36,836 bases of DNA, taken from assembly GCA_043381765.1 (NCBI GenBank), contig JBHJMP010000878.1, positions 1 to 36,836 on the forward strand. Reading direction: 5' to 3'. Below the pieces are notes generated by a model. The model was not told where the DNA came from and made no database searches. It was given only the letters and a program-made list of their open reading frames with translations. Numbering within the stretch: the stretch's first letter is position 1; each line of letters opens with the position of its first letter. Positions 1-8,771 of this stretch are shown here, piece after piece. The position numbers were made by a program, and so were the translations under genes. This stretch comes from Collodictyon triciliatum. Lineage: Eukaryota > CRuMs.

Positions 1-10
1 GCATAATTAG

Positions 11-468
11 ACGACGAATCATCCGTGTATCTTGTGCGGTTCACATTCCTTCCGCAATTATTCACTGTGTATGTGAATAAAATGATTAACATTTTTTTTT
101 TTTTTTTTTTTTTGTTCACACCCAGGTACATACGTCCATCGAAGGAACCACTGTGGTGGTGACATTCGAGAGCTCAGAGAAGTTTCCTGTGCAAGATTCA
201 CTCGTCACTTTGTGCCTCGGCAATGAAGAGATTCCGGGCGGCCATCATCTCGACCCAACCACGCGCTCTGTTTCGTTCCAGCTCACAAAGTATACCAACC
301 CTGCTCTTTCTTTTCTCTTTACCACGTTCATTCCCGACCCGCCCTTTTTTTTTTTCCTCTTGTTCTTTTGTTTTTCTTCTCCTTTGTACTTTCTTCTCGC
401 CTTCTACAAGCTTTTCCTCAAGGTACCAGATCTGTACAGTACCATTGACACATACATTCGTGTATTGA
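11..468 (+). CDS. 3' end of an unidentified gene (partial, three exons visible)
   Basis: The window opens on an intron end (attag at 6-10). Exons read 11-72, 126-289 and 423-468, with donors gtgaat and gtatac and a 20-plus T tract before the second exon. The frame reads DESSVYLVRFTFLPQ, then TSIEGTTVVVTFESSEK, then a third exon ending in THTFVY and a TGA at 466-468. The alternating hydrophobic pattern suggests a beta-sandwich C-terminal domain. If the second intron is instead retained, the same frame stays open to TAA at 585-587, so the exact C-terminus is uncertain. I do not recognise the family. The N-terminal part lies outside the window. Confidence 0.5.
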
Positions 469-589
469 CATTCCACTCACTATGGTTCAGTGAGCAATAC
501 GCCAAGATTACGAGCGGAAGCACGTCGAGAATAACGTACGGGGGATGTGCCAATCCGAGGCCTGTGGAATGGATTTACACCCATTAAGA

Positions 590-1712
590 GATGGGATTGC
601 AGGCGGCGCGGCTGTTTAACGTGAGAGGAATAATGCTGTGCGGAAAGAAAACGGCGCATTTCCCTGAAAGGATGCACACCTCTGACTAAACCTAACCCAC
701 CGATTTTTTAAAAGAAAAAAAGAATACCCAGAATCAAGAAGGGCGAGAGACAAAGGCTCATATATCATATGCTCATAGTTATCATGTGCAATTTGTCAAT
801 TGCGACTGGTGTATATATATATACTACTCTTGCAGTGTATTTCTGTTTATAAAAAGAGAGGGAGGGAGGAAGGAGAAGAAAAAAAAAGAGAGAATAGAGG
901 GTACGGGGCGTTTATAGAGGAGGCTTTGTCGTGTAATCGAACCCTTCATTATCCTATTGGGACAAGAGAGGGTTGAAAACACTCGGTTTGGTGCGGTATA
1001 AACAAGTCTGTCTCTACGAGTTTCAGAGGCATTTGGCGATTATCGGCGAACGCAGCTGCTCAGGAGACGGGTGTGCGGTCAAACAGAGACCCGAAGTTAA
1101 AATGCCACGACTTTCTTGACATCCGCATTGCCTCTTGCTTCATCAAACGCGCTCCTTGGATTTGGACACATATCAGCTCCAGCATGCTTTGGAGGTGGAA
1201 ATCACAACTGCAGAGGTCGCCTATAAATCTAGATGTAATTATATTACCAAGAGAGAAGAAAAATGGCGATGTTGTTGAAAGGGGCATATCCGCGTGGTTG
1301 AACTGTTATTGGCAACATTAAAAAAAATTCATCTTTTCTTTCCGAACAATAATACTACATTCTTTTGCACTTTTCTACTTCCCTTTTCAATAGAAGCAAT
1401 GAATAAAGGGAGAAAGGCACTAGAACGATTTGATGAATTGAGATTACGAAATACAAACCGAACTTTCAAAGGAATTTGTATGCCATCGACGTCGAAGTGG
1501 CTTGGCTTCTGGTTGCAAATGATGGACTGCTTTTTGCCCCCTATTTTTTATTTTATTTAAATATATATATATATAAAAAAAGCAAAAAAGTGACAGAGAG
1601 AAGATAACCACATGCTATGCAAACTCTCTGGTACAAGATTTCTTCGGTTGTTTCGAATCAGCAATACAAAGCTTTGAATAGTCAATCAATAATTCATTTA
1701 TCCATCCACCCA
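590..1712. other. Intergenic stretch with unresolved coding-like fragments
   Basis: No complete gene could be built. Purine-rich DNA (about 850-900) is followed at 1040-1560 by several overlapping open frames on the + strand. One short piece after an acceptor-like tract (cccttttcaatag, ending near 1393) reads MNKGRKALERFDELRLRNTN, which looks helical and charged. Another at 1181-1222 reads LQHALEVEITTAE between an AG and a GT. Phases of these pieces do not join cleanly, so I do not call a gene. Confidence 0.3.
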
Positions 1713-2389
1713 CTATGACAGACCTATCGAGGAGGATGATTCATTTGGGGGCGATGTGAGCGCAACAACGAGGTAATCTCGCTTTAGAAGCGAAACAAAT
1801 CCTTCTGCGGTGCTCTTCGATGCCTGTCGTGTCCCCATTGATTGATACAAGTAGGTAGTAATACGAAACGATGGCATAATTTTTAGTATCATTATTTTTT
1901 CATTAATATAATCCCGGATACAAACTATGTTAAAAACATTCATGATTATTTGCCCAAAGGCACATATGTTCATTCACCTCGGACCCTTTGGTGTATATGC
2001 AAATAATTGCATCTATATCGGTATTTATCAAATCCCCAATATGCGCCTTTTCACACGGTAATATCTCCAGCTCAGTCTATACTCGTGATTTCATTATCAG
2101 TTTCAAAAAAAAAAAAAGGAAGAGGAGAGAGGGAGAGAGGGAGGGAAGAGCGAGTGTATTTAGCTCACATATGAAAGTTACAAGAGAAGGAATTGAGAAG
2201 TCATATAGGATACTAAATGAAAGGAAACACACATACCCGCGACCCGTTTACAAAGAGAGGAAGGCGAACAGTTGGGCTGAATCCTTGTGATCTTTCAGAG
2301 TCTATTGATCGATCAGAGAGCTTCAGCAAGCGGGAGAGAAGTTGTGGTTGCGCGTCTCCCACAAGGACAATTTTAGCAGAATGGCTCAT
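1713..2389 (-). CDS. P-loop-less small-GTPase-like protein resembling CENP-M (3 exons, 120 aa)
   Basis: On the minus strand exon 1 is 2389-2237 (51 codons), exon 2 is 2076-1978 (33 codons) and exon 3 is 1823-1713 (36 codons plus TAG). All junctions are phase 0 with donors gtatgt and gtgaat and acceptors tatag and gacag; intron 1 has a strong polypyrimidine tract. The protein starts MSHSAKIVLVGDAQPQLLSR: a beta-1 strand and a glycine as in Ras-like GTPases, but the GxxxxGK[ST] P-loop is absent. Exon 2 ends with a second hydrophobic strand, DIDAIICIYTKGSE, and exon 3 with a third, KRDYLVVALTSPPNESS, where GTPases have the NKxD strand. CENP-M is a known inner-kinetochore (CCAN) pseudo-GTPase with the same order: strand, LVG turn, leucine-rich helix, then an ID(L/A)I strand. 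That match is from memory and by eye. The alternative is another degenerate Rab/IFT22-like protein. At 120 aa it is shorter than vertebrate CENP-M (about 180 aa). Confidence 0.55.
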
Positions 2390-2636
2390 AAAGCTTCGTG
2401 CTCGTGGAAGATCCTTGTAGTTTGCTCGTTCTCTGGGGGCGGACCTCCTCTCTTTATCTTTTTTTTTTTTTTTACCACCTTTTGGTAAGCGTGTCAAGTC
2501 AGAAAAATGCGGAGTCAAAGCCACAGGGATCCGAGGCAGTTCTTAAAAGTCCTAGTGAAAGACTAAAAAATATGTTTATGTATGTATATAAGGTAGCACG
2601 AAATCTTGTGTTATCAAAAACTTTGGAAGGTTCAGA

Positions 2637-2778
2637 AACAAAACAAAACAAAACAAAACAAAACAAAACAAAACAAAACAAAACAAAACAAAACAAAACA
2701 AAACAAAACAAAACAAAACAAAACAAAACTAAACAAAACTAAACAAAACTAAACAAAACTAAACAAAACTAAACAAAA
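2637..2778. repeat. (AAAAC)n microsatellite grading into a 10-mer array
   Basis: About 140 bp of AAAAC units. The first half is pure; the second half alternates AAAC and AAAACT, giving a 10-bp higher-order unit. It lies upstream of the 1713-2389 gene, on the side of its promoter. Confidence 0.95.
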
Positions 2779-2783
2779 CGCCA

Positions 2784-3700
2784 CAGAGAGTGGGCCAGAG
2801 TATCAGAACTACGAGACTCCTTTGACTCGGCGCACAGCCACGTTTCTTTCTTGCTGGGCCGTTCTTTGTATTGATAGTACTCTCTGGCGGCTTTGAATCG
2901 GCCGGAGTTGGGCGAGGCAATCGAGCAGACTCGAAGCGTGGCACAATGGGATAGAGAGAAATTGATTCGCTTTTGGGTCAAGAATGGCGATCACGACGAA
3001 ATAACCTCTCACACGCGACACGTCATTTGCCCTCAGAAGGTGCCGGTCTTACAAAACTTACGTATATATATTATTTACATAACATACATTGAATTTCGAG
3101 TATATTGAAAACCTTAGCTAGATATATATATGTGTATATAGGACATATATATTATTTTCCACATATATTATGTATTACTGGGAATCGAACATCTTACATT
3201 TGATTCCGGCGTCGGTTGGGTTTCTGCTCTGCTGTGCAATTACTGTGCCGTTCGGTTGATACGCCCAAAAAAGGGAACCCTGCAAAATTACACAAAAGGC
3301 ATAGTTCAACGAAATTTAGCAAAGGCGTCCTTTCTTTCTCTTTCGCTCAATCCAGCGCCGCAACATCCGTTACATTATTCTCCTGCATCGATGTGATCGT
3401 AATGCTGGAACACAAAAATCAATCACAACGCGAGTAAAGCACCGAAGGTGGCAGAACTGAGAAAGTGAGTGGGCCGGCATGTGATCTGCTAAAGAAAAAG
3501 GAGGAAACGGAAGCATGAAAGCCCCTGAGCTGAATTATTGTTTCACATTTTCATGGGATATATATCTTTTTTCCATCAACACTATTTTCGGGGCACTTCG
3601 TCTCCCCAGCTACTCATCCATCGACCTTATTAGTTGAGTTTAGTTTAGTTTAGTTTGTTTGTTTTTTTGTTTATTAAAACGAAGTCAGACATACTCCCTG
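2784..3700. other. Spacer with weak coding-like sequence at 2790-3060
   Basis: Between the AAAAC array and the TTTA array no gene is resolved. At 2790-3060 base composition is less AT-rich and both strands have open frames: the + strand reads NRPELGEAIEQTRSVAQWD from 2896 and the - strand reads RFKAAREYYQYKERPSKK near 2840-2910. Either could be one exon of a small gene; I cannot choose a strand. From 3060 to 3700 the DNA is AT-rich with TATATA runs and I see nothing definite. Confidence 0.25.
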
Positions 3701-3702
3701 AC

Positions 3703-3844
3703 TTTTATTTATTTATTTATTTATTTATTCATTTATTTATCTATTTATTCATTTATTTATTCATTTATTTATTCATTTATTTATTCATTTATTTATTCAT
3801 TTATTTATTCATTTATTTATTCATTCATTTATCTATCTATCTAT

Positions 3845-3874
<30 letters not shown>
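3703..3874. repeat. (TTTA)n array with TTCA and TCTA variants
   Basis: About 170 bp of TTTA units interrupted by a regular TTCA every few units (an apparent 12-bp TTTATTTATTCA higher-order unit in the middle) and TCTA near the end. It stops 7 bp before the ATG at 3882, so it would occupy the promoter or 5' leader of the next gene. Confidence 0.95.
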
Positions 3875-3876
<2 letters not shown>

Positions 3877-3881
3877 TAGTC

Positions 3882-5365
3882 ATGACTGAATCAGAGAGCC
3901 CCACATACCACAATTGGCAGCGTGCTGAGCGCCAGCTCCCACCGCACAGTCTGCTTCGCAACCGCATCTCTGGATATGCTGGGCATATTCCAGGGCTTCC
4001 TGAAACTGTTCAAGGTTAACACCACTACTAATCCACAAGTCTCACCACGGCTGAATTCATTTAGCTATTTGCTTGTCAATTTCTTGGGTCCTTGTTGTAA
4101 CTTCCTTTGTCGTAAAAGTTGCAATGTGAAGATATCTCTATTCGAATAGCCTAGAGTGAGGCTGAAAAATAACAATACGTAGTGAACACAAGTGAATATG
4201 CCGAGTGGGAGTTTGATACTAGGATGCCCATGTACGGAGCCCCGCAGCCTCAAGTCCAACATAAGCCTAGTTTACGAAGTACCTATATATACACGAAACT
4301 ATTCAGGCATACTACATCCACAACCTTTGCATCGAAAACATGAAGTTTGAAACATCTGCTATGAGTGTAATCAAAAGAAGAGAAAGGAAGAAAAATGAAA
4401 CATTTCTCAACTTATTTACGCCACTATCTAATCATATTTAAAGAAAACATTCATTAACAAACTGCCACTACTCCAGTTCACACATCAGGTAGCCAGAGGT
4501 CTCAGAAGAATGAAGATGGAATCTACAATCCTTTCCCCAATGCACCCGCAAAAATCGGCGGGGATTCAGGATACAGCCCGTCTCCGAAAAAATCACCAAA
4601 GAATTATCATCTCGATCCAGACTATGCCACAATGAGTCCCACAACTGGTGCGACAATCGGCATCCCCAGCAACCGGTCTGTTGTTCCCAGAAATCGCATT
4701 ATGGGCTACAAGGTAACTAAAAACGATACGAAGTCTACAAATGTAAACTGATCATGGTAAGGAAGTTCTACTGCTGAGATGTTGGCACACACTATATTAC
4801 AGGGTCATGTCCAAGGAATTCAAGAGACTTTTGGTGTTATCACTGGGGAGTATCAAAACAGAGAGGTATTTGAGAGAAAGATGAATCATTACAATCAGGT
4901 AAAAGATGCTGTACTCGCTACCACGAAAAAAAGCACCGGCCCATCATCTCCTTCTGGTGATTATTATTATTCTATTTTTGGGCCAGGATTAAATTACCAG
5001 CACGAAATTATGATATCTCAACCCTACCTTGTTGGTATCGCAATGCCGCGTGTATCTTATCATTTTATCACCATTATTTTTTTGTATTTTTATTATTTCC
5101 TGATAACTGTATTCACGTGATTCTTTTGAACCAAGCAGACCTTGCAAACAAATACCACCAGCGGGCAGATGAGATGATGAGACAAGAAGGAGCAACCGCG
5201 CGTCCAAGGTCATCTTCCACCCCTGCTGGCCGACCTACATCGGTAGGAGGCGAGTATCCATATCATCACTACCAGACAGCGAGTGTGGAGGGCTATTTGG
5301 GTCAAGACCGAACAGCCTCTTTCGCTGGGTACATGCCTCGAAAGAAATTCACAATTGGTGTCTAA
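3882..5365 (+). CDS. Probable flagellar microtubule-inner-type protein with GYxGHxxG motifs (5 exons, about 303 aa)
   Basis: Exons: 3882-4014, 4183-4278, 4489-4712, 4803-5034 and 5139-5365 (TAA). All phases agree and the coding length is 912 nt. The donor of exon 4 is the weakest call: the frame is open from 4803 to 5120, and donors at 4899 (wrong phase) or near 4959 are alternatives. Exon 1 carries ISGYAGHIPGLPETVQ (residues about 30-45). Exons 3/4 join to RIMGYKGHVQGIQETFGVIT (about residues 146-165), a clear second copy of the same motif. The rest is Pro/Ser/Tyr-rich and probably extended; the end is GYMPRKKFTIGV. Short GY[ST]GH/F-P-G motifs are known in ciliary microtubule-inner proteins (FAM166/CIMIP2, DUF2475-like), which bind the doublet lumen. 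Assignment to that group is inference from the motif. The gene starts directly after a TTTA array. Confidence 0.7.
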
Positions 5366-5531
5366 CTGACAAAGTTGCATCTTCCGAATGGTGCGAACCT
5401 ATCATCTATTTTTACCTGTTCCTTTTTTCCCTATTTTTCTATTTTCTTTTTTCTTTTCCTCCCTGACTCAATAGCTGACACCTCTGAATTCAAGCATCCT
5501 TCTCCCCACTATAGTCGTTGGTCCCACCATT

Positions 5532-6020
5532 TTATAAAACAAAACACAGCAAAAACGATGAACCTTTTCTTGGATTTGAAATCTCACACCGCACAACCGA
5601 TGGCCTGTGCGTCTTGTCCTGTAGAAAATTTTCAAGGTGTGACTTTGCCATGTGATGTGAATAAATTGCTTTTTTAATCAGTCTCAACACAAAAAATAAA
5701 AATGCCATGCGCAGAAGGCGGTTTCCTCGGCTTTGTTTTCTCTCAATAAACTGTTGAAGTGAAACCAAAAGAAAATAATCCATGCACAACCAGAGAGACT
5801 CCATGTCGCTCTCTTTGGGGTTGTGAGGTTCTGGCTCCGAAAAATAAGGGTTTGCACCCTTTGTTTTCTTTTGTGTGGCAGCGAAATTCTCTTGGTTCAT
5901 ACGAATGGTGATTGCAATTTGTGGATTATCCAGATTCGACTTATGTGAATATGAATAAAACTTAACAAAACTAGAAACGCGTAAAAAAACGCATTCAATT
6001 TCAATACCATATCTATACAT
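5532..6020 (-). CDS. Doubtful 162-codon ORF
   Basis: An uninterrupted ATG-to-stop frame between two + strand genes. It reads MYRYGIEIE at the start and has a hydrophilic middle (NPYFSEPEPHNPKESD) and a hydrophobic patch MAFLFFVLRLIKK. No domain is recognised. Length is long for chance in such AT-rich DNA, but genes here usually have introns, and the ORF could equally be the 3' flank of the gene ending at 5365. Nothing upstream of 6020 looks like a promoter that would decide it. Confidence 0.25.
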   Translation of the reverse strand: MYRYGIEIECVFLRVSSFVKFYSYSHKSNLDNPQIAITIRMNQENFAATQKKTKGANPYFSEPEPHNPKESDMESLWLCMDYFLLVSLQQFIERKQSRGNRLLRMAFLFFVLRLIKKAIYSHHMAKSHLENFLQDKTHRPSVVRCEISNPRKGSSFLLCFVL

Positions 6021-6299
6021 TTCATTGATTGCCGCTTCAGGACCGGCTTTTTTGGGTGTCCATAGGGTTCTATAAAGTTGGAATTGTAGTTTTTAGCGTA
6101 TGAGCTCGGTGCGAGAGCTTGTTGTTAAGACATCTCCATCAGATCGGATCGCAGAATGAAGAGCTCGCCCAATGGCAGCTTAGACAACAACTAGCAGAGA
6201 CCCTCACAACAAAGTCTCATAAAACCAAATACCGATCTCCATTGGTCCCCCACTACCCATTTCCTCTATTTACTTGTCTTTATTTCCTTTATCTATTTT

Positions 6300-6402
6300 G
6301 CTCTTGTTTCTCTTGTTTCTATCGTTTCTCTTGTTTCTCTTGTTTCTCTTGTTTCTCTTGTTTCTCTTGTTTCTCTTGTTTCTCTTGTTTCTCTTGTTTC
6401 TT
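6300..6402. repeat. (TTTCTCTTG)n minisatellite, 9-bp unit
   Basis: About eleven copies of a 9-bp unit, the first interrupted by TTTCTATCG. Because the unit is a multiple of three the frame stays open and would read Phe-Ser-Cys repeats. The array is pyrimidine-rich and is followed at 6434 by ctatag, so it more likely forms the polypyrimidine part of an intron or leader than protein. Confidence 0.9.
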
Positions 6403-6445
6403 TACATTCCTTAAAAAAATCGGTACTTCTATAGATCAAACCCAG

Positions 6446-7465
6446 ATGTCAGCAAACTCGAAAGAATTAGAAGGGGATTTTACCATTATTACAGGAGAGG
6501 ATATCCTCAACGCCAAAAATACACCCTCAAAGAAAAAGCTAGAGCAAATACCCTGGACTGAGGCAGAGGACGCCATCCTAACCACTTTGGCGCAGAAGGG
6601 GCTTCGCTGGAAAATTGTAGCTGGTTGCATCAGCGCCCACAATATGGCAAACCCAGTTGGTGGGCTTTCCGTGGAGAGAACGAGTAAGCAATGCGTCCAA
6701 CGATACACCCGGGTATTGCACCCAAAGATTCGCAAAGGAACGTGGAGTCCTCACGAAGATAACCTCTTGCGCAAAGGAATATTGGAGCTTGGTATAAGTT
6801 CCTGGGCAGCTATTGCTCGCAGAATTGAGACACGCACAGATATACAATGTCGAACCCGTTGGCTTCTTTGGCGCTCACAAGGAAAGTGCCCGTGGTCTCA
6901 AAAACAAAGTAGGTCAATTCATAGACAAGATGAGAGCCAGATAGATGCAGAGCAGCAAAGAGAAATATGCGACACTGAAACAGAAACGGAAGTTTTTGTA
7001 GATGTTTCACATCAGGACGAAGAAAGATACTGTGATGAATCCAAGGAGCCTACCCCCAAGAGCGAGTACCACAGCAGCTGTGAAGAAGAGAGTGACGATC
7101 AAGAATATAACATTCACCCTGGCACTAGAGCTGAAAGGCTCCAATACGATAATTACTTGGATGCCAGAGAGGCGCACATGGCTCTGAGCACCCACTTGTA
7201 CTCTCAGAACGAGGACCTTGCATCGGCTAGGATAGGTCTAACGGGAGGTTTCTTTGATGCTCTTATGAGGGCAACTGAATTATTGACGCCGCTGCCTTCT
7301 CCTCCCAAGAAGGATGCGGACTGTAGTAATGCTGGTGCTTCGGTGTCGGGCCATAGTGTGGTTGACCCCCCAGGGAAAAAAACAGCGATGAAAAGTGTCC
7401 CTGATGCATCCTCGATAAGATCTAATGTAATCTCCAAAGCAAGTCTTTCTTTCATCATGAATTGA
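6446..7465 (+). CDS. Two-repeat Myb/SANT DNA-binding protein, intronless (339 aa)
   Basis: The ATG at 6446 follows an acceptor-like ctatag (6430-6435); an upstream exon in the same frame (about 6120-6222, reading SQNEELAQWQLRQQLAETL) is possible but its phase does not match cleanly. Residues about 32-86 form one Myb repeat (PWTEAEDAILTTLAQKG ... CVQRYTRVLHPKI) with an insertion before the recognition helix. Residues about 89-138 form a second, standard repeat (KGTWSPHEDNLLRKGILELG then WAAIARRI and CRTRWLLW). Such tandem repeats bind DNA, so a nuclear transcription factor or snRNA-promoter type factor is likely. The C-terminal half is acidic, then Pro/Ser-rich. Unlike its neighbours the whole coding part has no intron. 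Confidence 0.8.
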   Translation: MSANSKELEGDFTIITGEDILNAKNTPSKKKLEQIPWTEAEDAILTTLAQKGLRWKIVAGCISAHNMANPVGGLSVERTSKQCVQRYTRVLHPKIRKGTWSPHEDNLLRKGILELGISSWAAIARRIETRTDIQCRTRWLLWRSQGKCPWSQKQSRSIHRQDESQIDAEQQREICDTETETEVFVDVSHQDEERYCDESKEPTPKSEYHSSCEEESDDQEYNIHPGTRAERLQYDNYLDAREAHMALSTHLYSQNEDLASARIGLTGGFFDALMRATELLTPLPSPPKKDADCSNAGASVSGHSVVDPPGKKTAMKSVPDASSIRSNVISKASLSFIMN

Positions 7466-8138
7466 GCACAATATACCCAAAAAAGAAAAAAAAAGGAAGA
7501 AAACCAAGGCAGCATGCACGTACAGAAAAAAAAATCGTTCGAAAAAGTGCCGTTTTCATATCCGACTATGAAAATGTAATGAATACCCACTATTCAACTG
7601 AAATGGGATTTATGCCCACCAGTATCAAACTCTTTGAAATAATAAACTGAATCGAAAGTCTTGTCCTGTATGGGATGCTGTGTATTCCTTTCTACACATT
7701 TTTCTCCGCTTTGTAACTACCGAAGAAATTGTGTGGAACAAATAAAAAGAAATCATATCCCAGTTGTGGAAATAAAAATATATACGATTTTACGAATTTA
7801 ATAATGGCTTATAATTCTCACATACCGTTAAAATGATATTAGATATTATTTATATACTAATTAATTATGCACCCAACACCAGAAGCGGATCAACGTGCCA
7901 AATGAATGCGCCAGGACTCGTCCGCATTTCGTCGGTTCATCTCTTATCAAAGTTTGCGCACTGATCGATCACCTTGTGAAACATATGGCATAGCGGAGGG
8001 CGGATCACACCAGACAAAGTCGATCCACCTGAGAAACATAAGCAAGTAACAGGAAGATAATAACAAAACAAAAAAAAAACAATTGTCAATAAAGCATACA
8101 GCCTGCCCATTANAAAAAAAAAAAAAAAAAAAAAAAAA

Positions 8139-8174
<36 letters not shown>

Positions 8175-8771
8175 CCCCTCAAAAAAAAGTTTTTTTTTTT
8201 TTTTTTTTGTGTCTGGTGCCACCGAAGCAGCCATTTTTGTCCGCGTTTATTGTGCATTGCAACAAAGTGAATATCGTTCTGCTCTCCAATTTTATTATTG
8301 TGTATTTCAGTTCGATTCAAGTGACAGAATCACTGCATGCTAGAGTGATTATTTGGTAGTATGTGTCATTGATGAGTCGCTTTTTTTTTTGTTTGGCTTT
8401 CTGTTCATGGTGCTATTAGTGCTTTTATCCCAGAAAGACGCAGACAAGAGTGTACTTGTAACAATTGCCCGAATTAAAGCGTCAGACCTTTCAAATCGAT
8501 ATAACCGGCATATTACTGAAATTCTATCTCAATCTAATACTTTTTTTTTGATATTATCCAATAATCGAAACAGTGAATGACTAATTCATTAAAGTATGGG
8601 CAAGAGTAATAGCAGAAGAGTGTTTATACTCTTTGATTTATTATTGAATATATAAGAGGAGATGTTGTACAAGTAATTTAAACCATGAAGATTTTTCAGA
8701 GCAGTACGTAGAAATTAAGAAAAGCAAATGTACTATTAGTTCTAGATAAAGGAGAAGCAAACCACACTTGG
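7466..8771. other. Spacer with poly(A)/poly(T) runs and one ambiguous base
   Basis: AT-rich 3' flank of the Myb gene and 5' flank of the ankyrin-RasGAP gene. It holds a single N at 8113, about 58 bp of almost pure A (8114-8171) and, after a short GC-containing piece, an A8-G-T18 inverted run (8181-8207) that could form a hairpin. The N and the homopolymers mark a place where the assembly is weak. No gene seen. Confidence 0.6.

Noticed and set aside
6119-6445. Long N-terminal extension of the Myb protein with Phe-Ser-Cys repeats
   Set aside because: The open frame runs through a 9-bp minisatellite and a T-rich tract ending in ctatag; it is more likely intron or leader than protein.
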